NCBI RefSeq assembly: GCF_024347135.1
Contig: NZ_AP024908.1
Coordinates: forward strand, 248,001 to 312,000
Origin: Vibrio spartinae
Lineage (GTDB): Bacteria > Pseudomonadota > Gammaproteobacteria > Enterobacterales > Vibrionaceae
DNA: 64,000 nt
Reading direction: 5' to 3'
The notes beneath the pieces are model-generated. The model was not told the origin of the DNA. It saw nothing but the letters and a program-made list of their open reading frames with translations, and did not search any database. How positions within the stretch are numbered: position 1 is the first letter of the stretch; every line of letters starts with the position of its first letter. Below are positions 26,637-36,667 of the stretch, one piece after another. The translations under genes were made by a program, and so were the position numbers.

Positions 26637-27200
26637 ATGGAGTATTTAACCTTAAGTGCTGAGTGGTTTTTAGGGCTGTTTGAGAAAGGTGGTGACGTTC
26701 TTGTAAGCATGGTTACGGGGGTTCTCCCCGTGTTGATATGTCTGCTGGTTGCCATGAACTCATTAATCCGCTTGATCGGTCAGCATCGCGTTGAGAAATT
26801 GGCCGCAAAATGTGCGAGTAATCCTGTCTCTCGATATTTAATTCTTCCTTTCATTGGCACGTTTGTTTTTTGTAATCCAATGACATTGAGTCTCGGCAAG
26901 TTTCTCCCTGAGCGTTATAAACCATCTTATTATGCTTCAGCCTCTTATAGCTGCCACTCGATGAACGGTATGTTTCCTCATGTCAATCCAGGTGAATTAT
27001 TTATCTATCTTGGTGTAGCAAGTGGCTTAACCCAGCTTGGTTTACCTTTAGCGCCTTTGGCAATGGGGTATCTATTGGTTGGGTTAGTTTCCAATTTTTT
27101 CAGAGGTTGGGTCACCGATTTTACCACGGTCATCGTGGCTCAACAGCAAGGGAAAATATTGTCTGATAAAGCAGACTTCTCATTAGATGGTGATCAATGA
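26637..27200 (+). CDS. PTS glucitol/sorbitol-type subunit IIC, second copy
   Basis: A 187-residue paralogue of the protein at 22313, sharing [52 protein letters not shown]. The differences are spread along the chain, so this is an old duplication or separate acquisition rather than a fresh copy. Its stop overlaps the next gene start. Heads a complete IIC-IIBC-IIA set without its own dehydrogenase. Confidence 0.93.
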   Translation: MEYLTLSAEWFLGLFEKGGDVLVSMVTGVLPVLICLLVAMNSLIRLIGQHRVEKLAAKCASNPVSRYLILPFIGTFVFCNPMTLSLGKFLPERYKPSYYASASYSCHSMNGMFPHVNPGELFIYLGVASGLTQLGLPLAPLAMGYLLVGLVSNFFRGWVTDFTTVIVAQQQGKILSDKADFSLDGDQ

Positions 27201-28180
27201 TGAAGAGGGTGTTAAGCGTCGTTGCGGGGGAGCAAGGATGGGGAGGGCCTCTTTATATACCCATCGTATCGGGAAAAAAAATACTGTATGTCACAGGGGG
27301 AATGAAGCCTAAAGTTGTCGACTATATCAGTCAGTTAACGGGCCTTGAATCCATTGATGGTTTCAAAAATATCATCGCAGATGAAGATGTTGCCTTGGTT
27401 GTCATTGATTGTGGCGGTACTCTGCGCTGTGGTTTGTACCCCAAAAAACACCTGTATACACTAAATATTCACGCAACCGGAAAATCCGGCCCTCTTGCTC
27501 AGTTTATTCATGAGGGTATCTATGCCTCTTCCATAGACGAGTCTTGCGTCAGCATGATCGATCAAGACAACGTCGATGCAGCAGAAAACGCAGCTATCAG
27601 CAAAGCTCATCCGTTGACTTACGACACAGATAAAAAATTAAGTGAACAAAGTGGCGGTATTATCGCTAAAGTTGGTATGTCTATGGGGAACATCATGTCG
27701 ACTTTTTACCAAGCGGGTCGGGATACCATTGACACTGTACTAAAAACGATTTTGCCTTTTATGGCATTTGTTTCGATGTTGATCGGGGTGATTATGGCGT
27801 CAGGTCTTGGCGATCTGGTTGCCGATTTACTCTCGCCACTATCTTCTAATCCGCTTGGTTTGATTGTTTTAGCGCTGATTTGTTCATTTCCCTTATTCTC
27901 TCCGTTTTTAGGCCCTGGCGCCGTGATTGCGCAAGTCATTGGGGTCATGATTGGTGTGCAGATAGGCACAGGAGCTATTCCGCCTCACTTGGCTCTCCCG
28001 GCACTGTTTGCGATCAATTCACAAGCTGCTTGCGACTTTATCCCCGTCGGTTTAGGGCTAGCCGGTGCGAAACAGGAAACCGTGGAAGTCGGCGTGCCTT
28101 CTGTGCTGTACTCCCGCTTTATCACTGGTGCGCCAACCGTATTATTGGCTTGGTTTGTTTCCATGTTCATTTATCAATAG
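27197..28180 (+). CDS. PTS glucitol/sorbitol-type subunit IIBC, second copy
   Basis: A 327-residue paralogue of SrlE with [17 protein letters not shown] in the IIB part and the membrane domain [36 protein letters not shown]. It lacks the Ser/Asp-rich hinge expansion seen in the first copy and so has the normal family length. Start overlaps the IIC stop (ATGA). Confidence 0.93.
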   Translation: MMKRVLSVVAGEQGWGGPLYIPIVSGKKILYVTGGMKPKVVDYISQLTGLESIDGFKNIIADEDVALVVIDCGGTLRCGLYPKKHLYTLNIHATGKSGPLAQFIHEGIYASSIDESCVSMIDQDNVDAAENAAISKAHPLTYDTDKKLSEQSGGIIAKVGMSMGNIMSTFYQAGRDTIDTVLKTILPFMAFVSMLIGVIMASGLGDLVADLLSPLSSNPLGLIVLALICSFPLFSPFLGPGAVIAQVIGVMIGVQIGTGAIPPHLALPALFAINSQAACDFIPVGLGLAGAKQETVEVGVPSVLYSRFITGAPTVLLAWFVSMFIYQ

Positions 28181-28197
28181 GTTTACCAATAGGTCGG

Positions 28198-28560
28198 ATG
28201 ATGACTTTCCAATTCAAAGCGACAATCACTGAGATAGGTATGCTAGCGAATGAAGCGTTAAAAGAAAATATGATCATTTTGTTTAACCAAACTGCGCCAG
28301 AAGACGTGAAAGACTACTGCTTTATTCATGATCAAGGGCAGCATGTAGGCGCTATCACGACCCAAAGCACATTACTTATTGCAGATAAAGACTTTATCGT
28401 CACGGCAGTCGGGAGTGCTGTAAGCCAGAATTTGGCCAATTTAGGTCATATAACGATTAAATTTGATGGTCAACTGGAACCAGAACAACCAGGGACAGTT
28501 CATGTCATCGGTCATTGCCCAAACATCATACATGTTGGTAATGAAATCGTATTTGGTTAA
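28198..28560 (+). CDS. PTS glucitol/sorbitol-type subunit IIA, second copy
   Basis: A 120-residue SrlB paralogue (NEALKENMIILFNQTAPEDVKDYCFIH; NLANLGHITIKFD). Two adjacent ATG codons (28198, 28201) follow AGGTCGG. Completes the second permease. With only one SrlD nearby, the second permease may share it or take a related hexitol whose dehydrogenase lies elsewhere. Confidence 0.92.
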   Translation: MMTFQFKATITEIGMLANEALKENMIILFNQTAPEDVKDYCFIHDQGQHVGAITTQSTLLIADKDFIVTAVGSAVSQNLANLGHITIKFDGQLEPEQPGTVHVIGHCPNIIHVGNEIVFG

Positions 28561-28693
28561 CACTGTTGCAAGCAAAGGCTCAACATTGGTCTTCAAAGGG
28601 TGAATAGCAGCAAACGCTGCGAATCACGGGTTGGTAACAGATTTTCAGATTGAAATGAATCATCTAAAAACTGTTATATCAAAGGAGTACAAA

Positions 28694-29311
28694 ATGACTT
28701 CTGTTCATATTAAAAACGTCGTTTTTGACATCGGTAATGTGGTGGTTCGCTGGAATCCTTTGGAGATTATCCGGCTTACTTTTGATGACAGCAGTGCTGT
28801 TGAAGAGCAAGCGAAGTCAATATTTCAGTCTGAAACTTGGTTAAGTTTGAATAAAGGTTTGATCACTGAGAATGAGGCAAAAGCTCAGTATAAAGAAGCC
28901 TTAGGGTTAACGGAGCTAGAATGTGAGCGGCTGTTTTATTATGTGAAACAGACACAGATTCTCATCTACGGTTCTGTTGACCTGATTAAGCGCTGTCAAT
29001 CTGCCGGCTACCATGTTCTGGCATTAACCGATAATGTTCATGAAATTGTCTCTTATCTAAAAACAACCTACACATTCTGGGATTTGTTTGACGGGGCGAT
29101 AGTTTCTGCGGAAGTTGGCTTATTGAAGCCTCAGCCAGAAATTTACCGGTCACTGCTTGCTCAATATGATTTAAAGGCTTCAGAAACCGTGTTCATCGAT
29201 GATATGCCATACAATGTCAAAGGCGCACAATCTGTTGGTATGACGGGCATTCAGTTTGAAAACGCTGCCCAATGTGAGCAAGGCCTAAAGTCATTCGGTG
29301 TCCGGCTTTAG
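28694..29311 (+). CDS. HAD superfamily (subfamily IA) phosphatase
   Basis: A 205-residue HAD hydrolase, YihX-like in layout. Motif I is VVFDIGNVVVRW: the usual DxD nucleophile pair reads D-I-G, as in the YihX/haloacid group where the second aspartate is often G-N. Motif II serine/threonine is in LALTDN, motif III lysine in LLKPQPEIY, motif IV FIDDMPYN. ATG 28694 follows AAAGGAGTACAAA. It follows the second PTS set by 134 bases; whether it acts on a hexitol phosphate is unknown. Confidence 0.85.
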   Translation: MTSVHIKNVVFDIGNVVVRWNPLEIIRLTFDDSSAVEEQAKSIFQSETWLSLNKGLITENEAKAQYKEALGLTELECERLFYYVKQTQILIYGSVDLIKRCQSAGYHVLALTDNVHEIVSYLKTTYTFWDLFDGAIVSAEVGLLKPQPEIYRSLLAQYDLKASETVFIDDMPYNVKGAQSVGMTGIQFENAAQCEQGLKSFGVRL

Positions 29312-29408
29312 TGTGTTGACGGCACATTGGTTTAGGTTGGTGGCGTTCACCTTACCGCGGTTTTATCTTTCCTTGAGTATCTTTGCCATATTCCTAAATT
29401 AGGTCTCT

Positions 29409-30332
29409 ATGAATAAAGAATATAAGAAGCGTATCGATAGCGTTATTCAATACATTGAAACGCATCTGGATAACAAAATTTCACTGACTGAAGTGGCAAA
29501 TGTCAGTCATTTTTCGGTCTATCACTTTCATCGAATTTTTACCGGTATGGTTGGTGAGACGGTCAATGATTACATTGTTAGGCGAAGACTTGAACGCGCC
29601 GTCAATCTCTTGATTTTTAAACCTGAGTTATCGGTGACTCAGATAGCTTTAGATAGCGGGTTCTCGTCAAGTGCCAATTTTTCAAAAGCGGTAAAGCTGC
29701 ACTTCGGTTTTAGCCCGTCAGAAATACGTAACCCGGCAAAAGTGAAAGATAGCAAGATTGGAAAAATATCTAGCAAGTATGGAAAAGCTTTCCATCCCTC
29801 TGATTTGTATCCTGTTCGCATCACAAATGAAGTGATAAATCAACTTAACTCAGAGGATGTAAATATGAATATTGAAGTCAAAGAATTTGAGAGCCGACGC
29901 GTATGTACTTTAGCCTCACAGCGAGGTTATGAGCCAGAAGGCATATATGAAGCATGGGACAAGCTGATCGATTGGGCTGCTAACAATGGCATAAAGCAAG
30001 ATGAGCAAAAACGATTCGCTTTTGCGTTTGATAATCCAACAGTGACGCCGGTTGATAAATGTCGTTACACCGCTTCAGTTGTGATTGGTGAGCAGGTTCA
30101 AGTCAAGCCGCCATTTTTACTGTCTGAAATACCGCAGGGTAAATATGCGGTGCTCTATTTTAAAGGTCGCCCAGAAGAAACCATTAAAGCTCAGTTGAGT
30201 ATTTATGCCGATTGGTTGCCTGAGAGTGGATTTGAGCCAGATAATTTCCCGATGTTAGAACGTTATCTGAACGATGCGAGAGTGGATGGATATGTAGAAA
30301 TGGAAATTCACGTTAAACTGAAGGAAATGTAA
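29409..30332 (+). CDS. AraC-type regulator fused to GyrI-like effector domain
   Basis: A 307-residue two-domain protein. The N-terminal 105 residues are an AraC HTH pair (ISLTEVANVSHFSVYHFHRIF; VTQIALDSGFSSSANFSKAVKLHFGFSPSEIR). The C-terminal half (from NMNIEVKEFESRRVC) matches the GyrI/Rob-type small-molecule binding domain. Such regulators (Rob, TetD-like) control multidrug or stress genes. Starts after a weak site (AGGTCTCT). Confidence 0.9.
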   Translation: MNKEYKKRIDSVIQYIETHLDNKISLTEVANVSHFSVYHFHRIFTGMVGETVNDYIVRRRLERAVNLLIFKPELSVTQIALDSGFSSSANFSKAVKLHFGFSPSEIRNPAKVKDSKIGKISSKYGKAFHPSDLYPVRITNEVINQLNSEDVNMNIEVKEFESRRVCTLASQRGYEPEGIYEAWDKLIDWAANNGIKQDEQKRFAFAFDNPTVTPVDKCRYTASVVIGEQVQVKPPFLLSEIPQGKYAVLYFKGRPEETIKAQLSIYADWLPESGFEPDNFPMLERYLNDARVDGYVEMEIHVKLKEM

Positions 30333-30353
30333 GCGGACAGGGTTAACGCGAAG

Positions 30354-30890
30354 ATGGACAAAGTCGTCGAACTCATCAGGCAAGATCCAATCCGAGTTGA
30401 GGCACTCAATCACGTGTCTCAATTGGGGTTGCCTCAGTGCTATATTGCAGCGGGTTTCGTTCGAAATTTAGTTTGGGACGCATTGCATGATGTCAACGTG
30501 TCAACGCCTTTGAATGACGTCGATGTGATCTACTTTGACCCTCACGAGCAGAATCCCAGTGCCTGTTCGGTGTATGAATCGCGACTCAAAACTTGTATGC
30601 CACAACTGAATTGGCAAGTCCGTAATCAAGCAATCATGCATGAACGTCATGGTGACTCGCCTTACCAAGGCACCGTGGACGCAATGCATTATTGGCCAGA
30701 AAAAGAAACGGCTATCGCTGTTCGCCAAGTTGCTCCAAATCAGTATGAATGTGTTGCTGCTTTTGGTTTTGAGTCGCTATTTGGTTACTGCATCACACAT
30801 AACCCTAAACGGTCACGGGAAACCTTTGAACAGCGTGTTGATGCAAAAGGGTGGCTCGTTAGGTGGCCATTGCTGAAAGTTGTGTTATAA
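30354..30890 (+). CDS. Nucleotidyltransferase family protein (DUF925-like)
   Basis: A 178-residue protein with QCYIAAGFVRNLVWDALHDV and a downstream LNDVDVIYFD, the pattern of the nucleotidyltransferase-like family once called DUF925. The DVDV acidic pair is the likely metal site. Function unknown. Starts 21 bases after the AraC-GyrI gene, so may be co-transcribed. Confidence 0.85.
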   Translation: MDKVVELIRQDPIRVEALNHVSQLGLPQCYIAAGFVRNLVWDALHDVNVSTPLNDVDVIYFDPHEQNPSACSVYESRLKTCMPQLNWQVRNQAIMHERHGDSPYQGTVDAMHYWPEKETAIAVRQVAPNQYECVAAFGFESLFGYCITHNPKRSRETFEQRVDAKGWLVRWPLLKVVL

Positions 30891-30892
30891 CA

Positions 30893-31003
30893 AAGCATCA
30901 TGTTGATAAGGCTGTTGTTAATAAGGGGCTGTTGTTAATAAACATATTGTTAATAAAAATATTGTTAATAAGGCTATTATTGATAAGGTTATTGTATATA
31001 AGG
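30893..31003. repeat. Degenerate tandem repeat, TTGTTAATAA-type units
   Basis: Seven or so imperfect copies of a 12-20 bp unit around (AAGGCT)(AT)TTGTTAATAA run directly up to the first possible codon of the next gene, leaving no clear ribosome binding site for it. Confidence 0.75.
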
Positions 31004-31004
31004 A

Positions 31005-31907
31005 TTGTTCATTATCAGTCATTCACTTTTTAAAATAGTCATACTGACTGGGTTGGCATTAATTGCTTTTGCTGCTAACTCGGTACTATGTCGATTAGCA
31101 TTGGGTCATGAAGCCATCGATGCGTCAAGCTTTACGGCGATTCGGCTACTATCCGGCGCCGTTGTGCTGTTCTTGATCGTTCTCACTACGCAAAAGAATA
31201 CCGACACCCTAACGCAAGATGCCCGTCCGAAAGGGAGTTGGACTGCCAGCTTCATGTTATTTCTATATGCGATGACCTTTTCCTATGCGTATATCTCGTT
31301 AGACACCGGAACCGGCGCGCTGATTCTGTTCGGTGCCGTTCAAATTACCATGATATTGCACTCCCTTTTCTCTGGCACAAAACTACATGTTACGGAGTGG
31401 TTAGGTATCACGACAGCTTTCGCCGGGTTTGTTTATTTGATTCTTCCGGGCGTCAGCGCACCATCCTTGTCGGGATTTTTGCTGATGGCGACATCTGGTG
31501 TTGCATGGGGAATTTATACCCTGAAAGGCCGAGCTTCGAAAAATCCGCTGTTGGATACAGCCTATAATTTTTTCAGGTCTGTTCCGCTGGTGATCATGCT
31601 AACCCTCATCACAATGCGCCATGCCGGTTACTCATCAGAAGGAATCTGGTTAGCGATTGTATCCGGCGGTATTACCTCCGGGATTGGTTATACGCTTTGG
31701 TATATTGCGCTAAGCGGCCTTTCCTCGATACAAGCCGCCGTGCTCCAATTAGCTGTCCCGGTCATTGCGACTTTTGGCGGTGTTATATTTGTATCTGAAG
31801 TGATTACTTCCCGTCTGATCATGTCAGCAATTTTAGTGCTGGGTGGGATTTTAATGGTGATTTTAGGTCGCTATTATTTTATAAAACGCATATCTGATAA
31901 AACATAA
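31005..31907 (+). CDS. EamA/DMT superfamily transporter
   Basis: A 300-residue protein with ten membrane segments in two EamA repeats (ALIAFAANSVLCRLAL; and second repeat starting SGFLLMATSGVAWGIYTLKG). Predicted small-metabolite exporter. The start is uncertain: the only early codon in frame is TTG 31005, with AAGG too close upstream because the tandem repeat abuts it. The true start could be TTG 31005 or a later codon, or the gene may be poorly translated. Confidence 0.85.
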   Translation: MFIISHSLFKIVILTGLALIAFAANSVLCRLALGHEAIDASSFTAIRLLSGAVVLFLIVLTTQKNTDTLTQDARPKGSWTASFMLFLYAMTFSYAYISLDTGTGALILFGAVQITMILHSLFSGTKLHVTEWLGITTAFAGFVYLILPGVSAPSLSGFLLMATSGVAWGIYTLKGRASKNPLLDTAYNFFRSVPLVIMLTLITMRHAGYSSEGIWLAIVSGGITSGIGYTLWYIALSGLSSIQAAVLQLAVPVIATFGGVIFVSEVITSRLIMSAILVLGGILMVILGRYYFIKRISDKT

Positions 31908-32034
31908 GCTATTTTATAAAAAGTAAGTCAGGCACAACAATATATATAATCCGTTGCTGCATACGGAAAATCATCTGTTACGCTGCTCACTGACCCGTGA
32001 GCAAGATGTTAGCGATAGCTTGAGGAGAACATGG

Positions 32035-32238
32035 ATGCCATACGTCAATATTAAAATCACCAAGGAAGGCGCAACCGCTGAGCAAAAGGGAGAACTGATT
32101 GCCGGTGTGACCGAATTACTTGAAAGGGTGTTGAATAAAAATCCGGCCACCACGGTCGTTGTGATTGATGAGGTGGAAACTGATAACTGGGGCATTGGCG
32201 GTGAACAGGTGACCCATCGCAGAAAGAAAGGCATGTAA
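32035..32238 (+). CDS. 4-oxalocrotonate tautomerase family protein
   Basis: A 67-residue protein starting MPYVNIKITKEG, so Pro after the initiator Met would be the catalytic N-terminal proline. The rest (AEQKGELIAGVTELLERVL, TTVVVIDEV, DNWGIGGE) is typical. ATG 32035 follows GAGGAGAACATGG. Tautomerase or dehalogenase-like activity on keto acids is the family's chemistry; substrate unknown. Confidence 0.9.
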   Translation: MPYVNIKITKEGATAEQKGELIAGVTELLERVLNKNPATTVVVIDEVETDNWGIGGEQVTHRRKKGM

Positions 32239-32387
32239 TGGTGAAACTTGGCCTTGATCATCTTTGCGTCACGGCGGCATTTGCCTCGGAACCTCGACAT
32301 GTACGCGCCGCAGAATATTTCATGATTGATGAGCCAAGCACCTTAAATTTACGGTATTATGTACAATTGACCCAATGATAGTGACTC

Positions 32388-32693
32388 ATGATTATACCCA
32401 CTAAAAATCTTTCTTCTTCAAATGTATCTTCTTCAAATGTATCTTGCTCAAACTGCGAAGCATGTTGCTGCCGTCTTGAAGTCATGATCATTTCAGATAC
32501 CGGTGTGCCGGAAAAATTTATTGAACGTGACCAATACGGTAGTGAGACAATGATGCGTCTCGACGACGGTTGGTGCGCTGCTGTAGATCGAGAAACTTTA
32601 ATGTGCACGATTTATGAAAACCGTCCCTGGATATGTCGTGAGTTTGAAATGGGGTCTGACGAATGCATCGATGAGCGAGAGAAATTCCTATAA
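32388..32693 (+). CDS. YkgJ-type cysteine cluster protein
   Basis: A 101-residue protein with CSNCEACCCRLEV (the CxxCxxCC zinc or iron cluster of the YkgJ/CXXCXXCC family), then DDGWCAAVD, CTIYENRPWICREFE and the conserved ending MGSDECIDERE. The N-terminus carries a repeated SSSNVSSSNVSCSN stretch encoded by two and a half copies of a 15-base DNA repeat (32410-32450). Function unknown. Confidence 0.9.
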   Translation: MIIPTKNLSSSNVSSSNVSCSNCEACCCRLEVMIISDTGVPEKFIERDQYGSETMMRLDDGWCAAVDRETLMCTIYENRPWICREFEMGSDECIDEREKFL

Positions 32694-33504
32694 AATAAAT
32701 TTAAAGAATTCGAAGACTACGCGAGAATGTGGGGAGAGCGATAAATAAGACCGGAATAGAATTCAATTTTCAATATTCATGTTGCAGAAAAGATATATTT
32801 GAATCAGTTGATTCTTATAAATAATGGCAAGCAGAATATTGAACCTCATTCAAAAAATCAGGGTGATTTATATAATAATTGTGTTCTAAAGTTTGTAATT
32901 TTGTAAAGAGAACTTTGAATTCAATGAATTTATTCTAAAATTAGAATTTTAAAGGGATTAATTAATCGAAGTGATGTGTGATTGTCTCAAAGGGAAAAGA
33001 GCGGGAACGCAATCTAAAATAGAGAGTTATAAGGCAAATTTGGGCAAGTATAACTAACGGGTTATTCATGTAACCAAATGAAAAACAGTGGGTTGTTGTG
33101 CGTATCTCACACGATTTAGTCTACAATTTTAGCCAGTTAATATGGGCGTAACATGACTTTTACGTTAAGTTAATGACAGGTATGCTGGTTTTTTTTAAAT
33201 TTAACAATAACAGATTTAGATAATAATTTATCCGCAGGGGTAATTATTTAAATCGAATGGTTTTGTTATTTTTTTTCATAACTGCATTATTAAATTAATT
33301 TTTATTTTGAGCGCGTTCACCTTTGGGAAAAATTGCATTGTCTATTCGGGGGGTGGCTTCTAAAATATTCATCACTTAACTCTTTTTAATAATAAAAGCA
33401 GTGTGTTAAGTCAAACAAAAACTTGCTTGCAAGAACATGAATTGTACTTAACGACCCAACCTCTGTAAGTCGTATTGGTTGAGAGGTAAAACTGGAGAAT
33501 AAAA
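32694..33504. other. 811-base AT-rich non-coding region upstream of the xylanase gene
   Basis: No ORF with family resemblance on either strand. It must hold the xylanase promoter. A near-CRP motif TGTGCGTATCTCACA (33097-33111) has one base too few between half-sites. The long leader and lower GC than the following gene suggest that this is the left junction of acquired DNA. Confidence 0.5.
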
Positions 33505-35181
33505 ATGGCCATAGTGAAAACGACGACCACTCGTGCAAAAAAATTTTTGACTATTCTGACCGTAACTGCGGGCGTTTTGTCGGCAACTGCCAGTGAGGCA
33601 AAAACCCTCACCTCGAACGAAACCGGCACCCAAAATGGTTACTACTATTCATTCTGGACTGATGCGCCAGGTACCGTTTCTATGACATTGGGAGATGGCG
33701 GAAATTACAGCTCACAATGGCACAACACCGGCAACTGGGTTGGCGGTAAAGGTTGGAACCCGGGCGGCCGACGCGCCGTAAAATATTCAGGTACCTTTAA
33801 CCCTTCCGGTAACGGCTACCTAGCGCTGTACGGCTGGACAACCAATCCGCTGGTTGAGTATTACATCGTTGATAACTGGGGCAGCTATCGACCCGGTACA
33901 AACGGAACCTATTACGGTACCGTGAATACTGACGGCGGCACCTACGATATTTATCGTACTCTGCGGGTAGATAAGCCTTCGATTGAAGGGGACAAATCCA
34001 CATTCTATCAATACTGGAGTGTGCGTCAGCAAAAACGCACTGGTGGGACGATCACCACCGGCAATCACTTCGATGCATGGGCCGGCAAGGGCTTAAACCT
34101 CGGAAAATTCAATTACATGGTAATGGCTACCGAGGGTTATCAAAGCAGTGGTAGCTCGAACATCACGCTGGGCAGCACTGGCGGCGGTGATAATGGCGAC
34201 GGTGACGTCGGCTCGAGCAGTACCGATATTGTGGTCCGCGCAATGGGCATCAGTGGCCAAGAGCACATTAACCTACTGATTGGGGGTACTGCGGTCGCCA
34301 GCTGGAATTTAAGCAACAGCTATCAAGAGTACACCTATAAGGGGAAAGCTGCCGGGGATATACAAGTTCAGTATGACAACGATACCAATGGTCGTGATGT
34401 CGTCTTAGACTGGGTCTATGTCAACGGTGAAACCCGACAGGCTGAAGATATGGAATACAACACCTCTACCTATGACAATGGTAAGTGCGGTGGTGGCTCA
34501 TATTCTGAAAACATGGACTGTAATGGTGTCATTGGCTTTGGTAATACTGATGATTGCTTTAGCGGCAACTGCTCTGGCAACGGCAACAACGGCGGCGATA
34601 ACAACGCGTGCCAAGGTTATGTCGGTATCACTTTCGACGACGGCCCTACCAGTAATACAGGGACACTCATCAACCTTCTGAAACAAAATAACCTTAAACC
34701 GGTAACATGGTTTGCTTGGGGGCAGCGCGTTAGTCGCAACTCGTGGCGGATATCCCAAATGAAAGAGGTGGGTGAAGTTCAAAACCACAGCTACACTCAT
34801 CCCCACATGTCGAATTACAGCTATCAACAAATCATCAATGAGCTAAGCCGAACCAGTCAGGCGATCCAAAATGCCGGAGCGCCGGCACCGACTTTGTATC
34901 GTCCGCCATATGGTGAAGTGAACTCAACGATTCAGCAGGCAGCACAAAATCTTGGTATGCGCGTGGTAACTTGGGATGTGGATTCCAAAGACTGGAACAA
35001 CGCGAGCACCAGCGCCATTGTGAATGCAGCGAATCGACTGCAAAACGGACAGATCATTTTAATGCACGATGGCTACAGCAACACCAACAACGCCGTTGCG
35101 CAAATTGCCCGTAATTTGAGAGCGAAGGGGTTATGCCCCGGACGGATTGATCGATACAGTGGCAAAGCAGTTGCGCCATAG
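33505..35181 (+). CDS. Secreted GH11 xylanase - CBM (CBM60/36-like) - CE4 polysaccharide deacetylase
   Basis: A 558-residue modular enzyme. Signal peptide 1-32. GH11 domain about 33-228 with nucleophile glutamate in [14 protein letters not shown] and acid/base glutamate in [11 protein letters not shown] Gly/Asp linker leads to a carbohydrate-binding module about 245-330 ([30 protein letters not shown]), like the calcium-dependent CBM60/36 group. A cysteine-containing linker precedes the CE4 NodB domain about 375-545: [35 protein letters not shown], all five motifs present. The architecture recalls Cellvibrio/Saccharophagus-type xylanases with acetylxylan esterase. It should cut acetylated xylan outside the cell. 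ATG 33505 follows CTGGAGAAT. Probably acquired. Confidence 0.95.
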   Translation: MAIVKTTTTRAKKFLTILTVTAGVLSATASEAKTLTSNETGTQNGYYYSFWTDAPGTVSMTLGDGGNYSSQWHNTGNWVGGKGWNPGGRRAVKYSGTFNPSGNGYLALYGWTTNPLVEYYIVDNWGSYRPGTNGTYYGTVNTDGGTYDIYRTLRVDKPSIEGDKSTFYQYWSVRQQKRTGGTITTGNHFDAWAGKGLNLGKFNYMVMATEGYQSSGSSNITLGSTGGGDNGDGDVGSSSTDIVVRAMGISGQEHINLLIGGTAVASWNLSNSYQEYTYKGKAAGDIQVQYDNDTNGRDVVLDWVYVNGETRQAEDMEYNTSTYDNGKCGGGSYSENMDCNGVIGFGNTDDCFSGNCSGNGNNGGDNNACQGYVGITFDDGPTSNTGTLINLLKQNNLKPVTWFAWGQRVSRNSWRISQMKEVGEVQNHSYTHPHMSNYSYQQIINELSRTSQAIQNAGAPAPTLYRPPYGEVNSTIQQAAQNLGMRVVTWDVDSKDWNNASTSAIVNAANRLQNGQIILMHDGYSNTNNAVAQIARNLRAKGLCPGRIDRYSGKAVAP

Positions 35182-35275
35182 GTTGAGTGGGCGAAACATT
35201 TCTCGCCCGCAATGAAGTACCGATCATAAAGTACCGACTATATTCGCGAGGGAGAGCGACAGTTAGATAGTCCCC

Positions 35276-35360
35276 CATTTCTGACTTACTCCCACCTCAA
35301 GGCCGCAGATATCCGTCTGCGGCCTTGTCTGTTCTTCGTGATAAAAAAGTGGTGAAGTTA
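35276..35360. repeat. Intergenic repeat element, copy A (with hairpin terminator)
   Basis: ATTTCTGACTTACT (35277 on), then the hairpin AAGGCCGCAGAT-atcc-GTCTGCGGCCTT at 35299-35326, then a short AAAAAAGTGGTGAAG remnant. The hairpin also serves as the likely terminator of the xylanase gene. It matches copies B and D in the hairpin; the part after it is mostly diverged. Confidence 0.8.
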
Positions 35361-35585
35361 ACCCATTCATCAGTCAAAGTGACTTCTTGATGTTTCTTAA
35401 ACAGCGAGAAGCTTTAGCAACAAGCTTTAGCCACAAGAAAAATGAAATAAGAAAGGCAAGGAAAGTGAATCCTACTAAGCCTGAACATCACGCAATCTCA
35501 GAGGCAAATATATGGCTGACAAGATCAGTGGTTTAGGTATGATGGCAGAGTGGCGCATCACTTTCATTGGGGCGGAGGAAGAAAT

Positions 35586-35933
35586 TTGGCAGTCGTATCT
35601 AAGGATAATTCAGAACATTATCAATGGGGTGGGCAATGTGATGGTTGGCACTTGGTTAAGTCTCAGAGCCTCAGCGTCATTCAAGAGCGAGTTCCCCCGG
35701 GTTGTTCAGAGGTTCGTCATCTGCACAACAAGTCAGAACAATTTTTCTTTGTGTTATCCGGTTGCGCGACACTCGAAGTCAATGGCGAAACTTTTGAATT
35801 ACTGCAAAACCAAGGTTTTCATGTACCAAGCAACACACCTCACCAATTGAGTAATCGTGGTCATACCGATCTACATTTCGTTGTCACATCTACGCCACCA
35901 AGTCATGGTGATCGTGTTGAAAAACCAGCATAA
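35586..35933 (+). CDS. Cupin domain protein
   Basis: A 115-residue single cupin: HLVKSQSLSVIQERVPPGCSEVRHLHNKSEQFFFVLSG (metal-ligand HxH and E region) and PSNTPHQLSN (second cupin motif). TTG 35586 is chosen because GGAGGAA stands seven bases before it; ATG codons further up are in another frame. Function unknown; such proteins are often small-molecule isomerases or sensors. Confidence 0.82.
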   Translation: MAVVSKDNSEHYQWGGQCDGWHLVKSQSLSVIQERVPPGCSEVRHLHNKSEQFFFVLSGCATLEVNGETFELLQNQGFHVPSNTPHQLSNRGHTDLHFVVTSTPPSHGDRVEKPA

Positions 35934-36008
35934 CGAGAAAACACTAGTCTAGCACTGTGTACCACCATCAGTCGCCTAAGCGTTAAGTGCTGAAGAGCAA
36001 AGGTCAGT

Positions 36009-36194
36009 ATGGCAATCGCTTATCGGCAGATAAGTATTGATGACGATCTCGACTTATGTATTGATGCCAGAAAAGATGCATACTTTTGTCGCTTCGGACA
36101 TTATGATGGATTCGATGACTTCATCAGAGGTATCGCAGAGAGTTGGCGAACGATTGGTGACCGCGGGATGGTGCGACATCCACATATTTTTTAG
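36009..36194 (+). pseudogene. N-terminal fragment of a GNAT acetyltransferase
   Basis: The 61 codons open like a GNAT protein (DDDLDLCIDARKDAYFCRFG...GFDDFI) and stop where the acetyl-CoA fold should continue. No remainder is seen downstream; the following gene is unrelated. Likely a truncation left by recombination. Confidence 0.6.
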
Positions 36195-36219
36195 CTCAGC
36201 TACCAAAAAGGATTCACTG

Positions 36220-36501
36220 ATGAATGTGGATAAAGCGAAAAAACGCATACTGAAACGCGTACAAAGGGGGTTCAACGGTTATCCGCAAATCTCCGTAGAG
36301 TATTTCGGCAAAACGGCAGATATGGCGACGGAAGTCGCGATCACCTTTTTATCTGAAGAGAATGGCGAACCTCAAATACAACGATTCACGAGTGATAAAG
36401 ACGTCAGAGAAGACGAAGCGATTCAATCGGTGTTGTTAAAAATCATTGAGCGTGCGGGCGCGAACACCGTATTAGAAAATCGAGTCATATCGGTTTGTTA
36501 A
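36220..36501 (+). CDS. Conserved hypothetical protein
   Basis: A 93-residue protein (KAKKRILKRVQRGFNGYPQISVEYFGKT). I recall similar short proteins in other bacteria (GFQGYP, VKIIERADA pattern) but no function. ATG 36220 with AAAAAGGATTC upstream. No signal peptide, membrane segment or catalytic motif visible. Confidence 0.7.
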   Translation: MNVDKAKKRILKRVQRGFNGYPQISVEYFGKTADMATEVAITFLSEENGEPQIQRFTSDKDVREDEAIQSVLLKIIERAGANTVLENRVISVC

Positions 36502-36667
36502 AGGTTCGCGGTTATGTTTCGTTTTTCTGTGATTTCAACATCGGCAACGAAACATACAAACGAGAGCATGGAGCCAGTCATGACATGCAATCCGATATAT
36601 AGCCGTCCAATTCAATCATAAAACGATTCAGGGCTTGCTGCCCATTTCTTGGTAAGGCAAGACATTC

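Noticed and set aside
33097..33111. CRP site upstream of the xylanase gene
   Set aside because: TGTGCGTATCTCACA has the half-sites one base too close and a mismatch in the left half.
35512..35850. 112-codon ORF overlapping the cupin gene
   Set aside because: The other frame encodes a clear cupin with both motifs; this one has no family resemblance.
35934..36005. attC site after the cupin gene
   Set aside because: TAACGAGAAAACAC ... AAGCGTTAAGTGC superficially fits, but the ends are not complementary enough and no other cassette features surround it.
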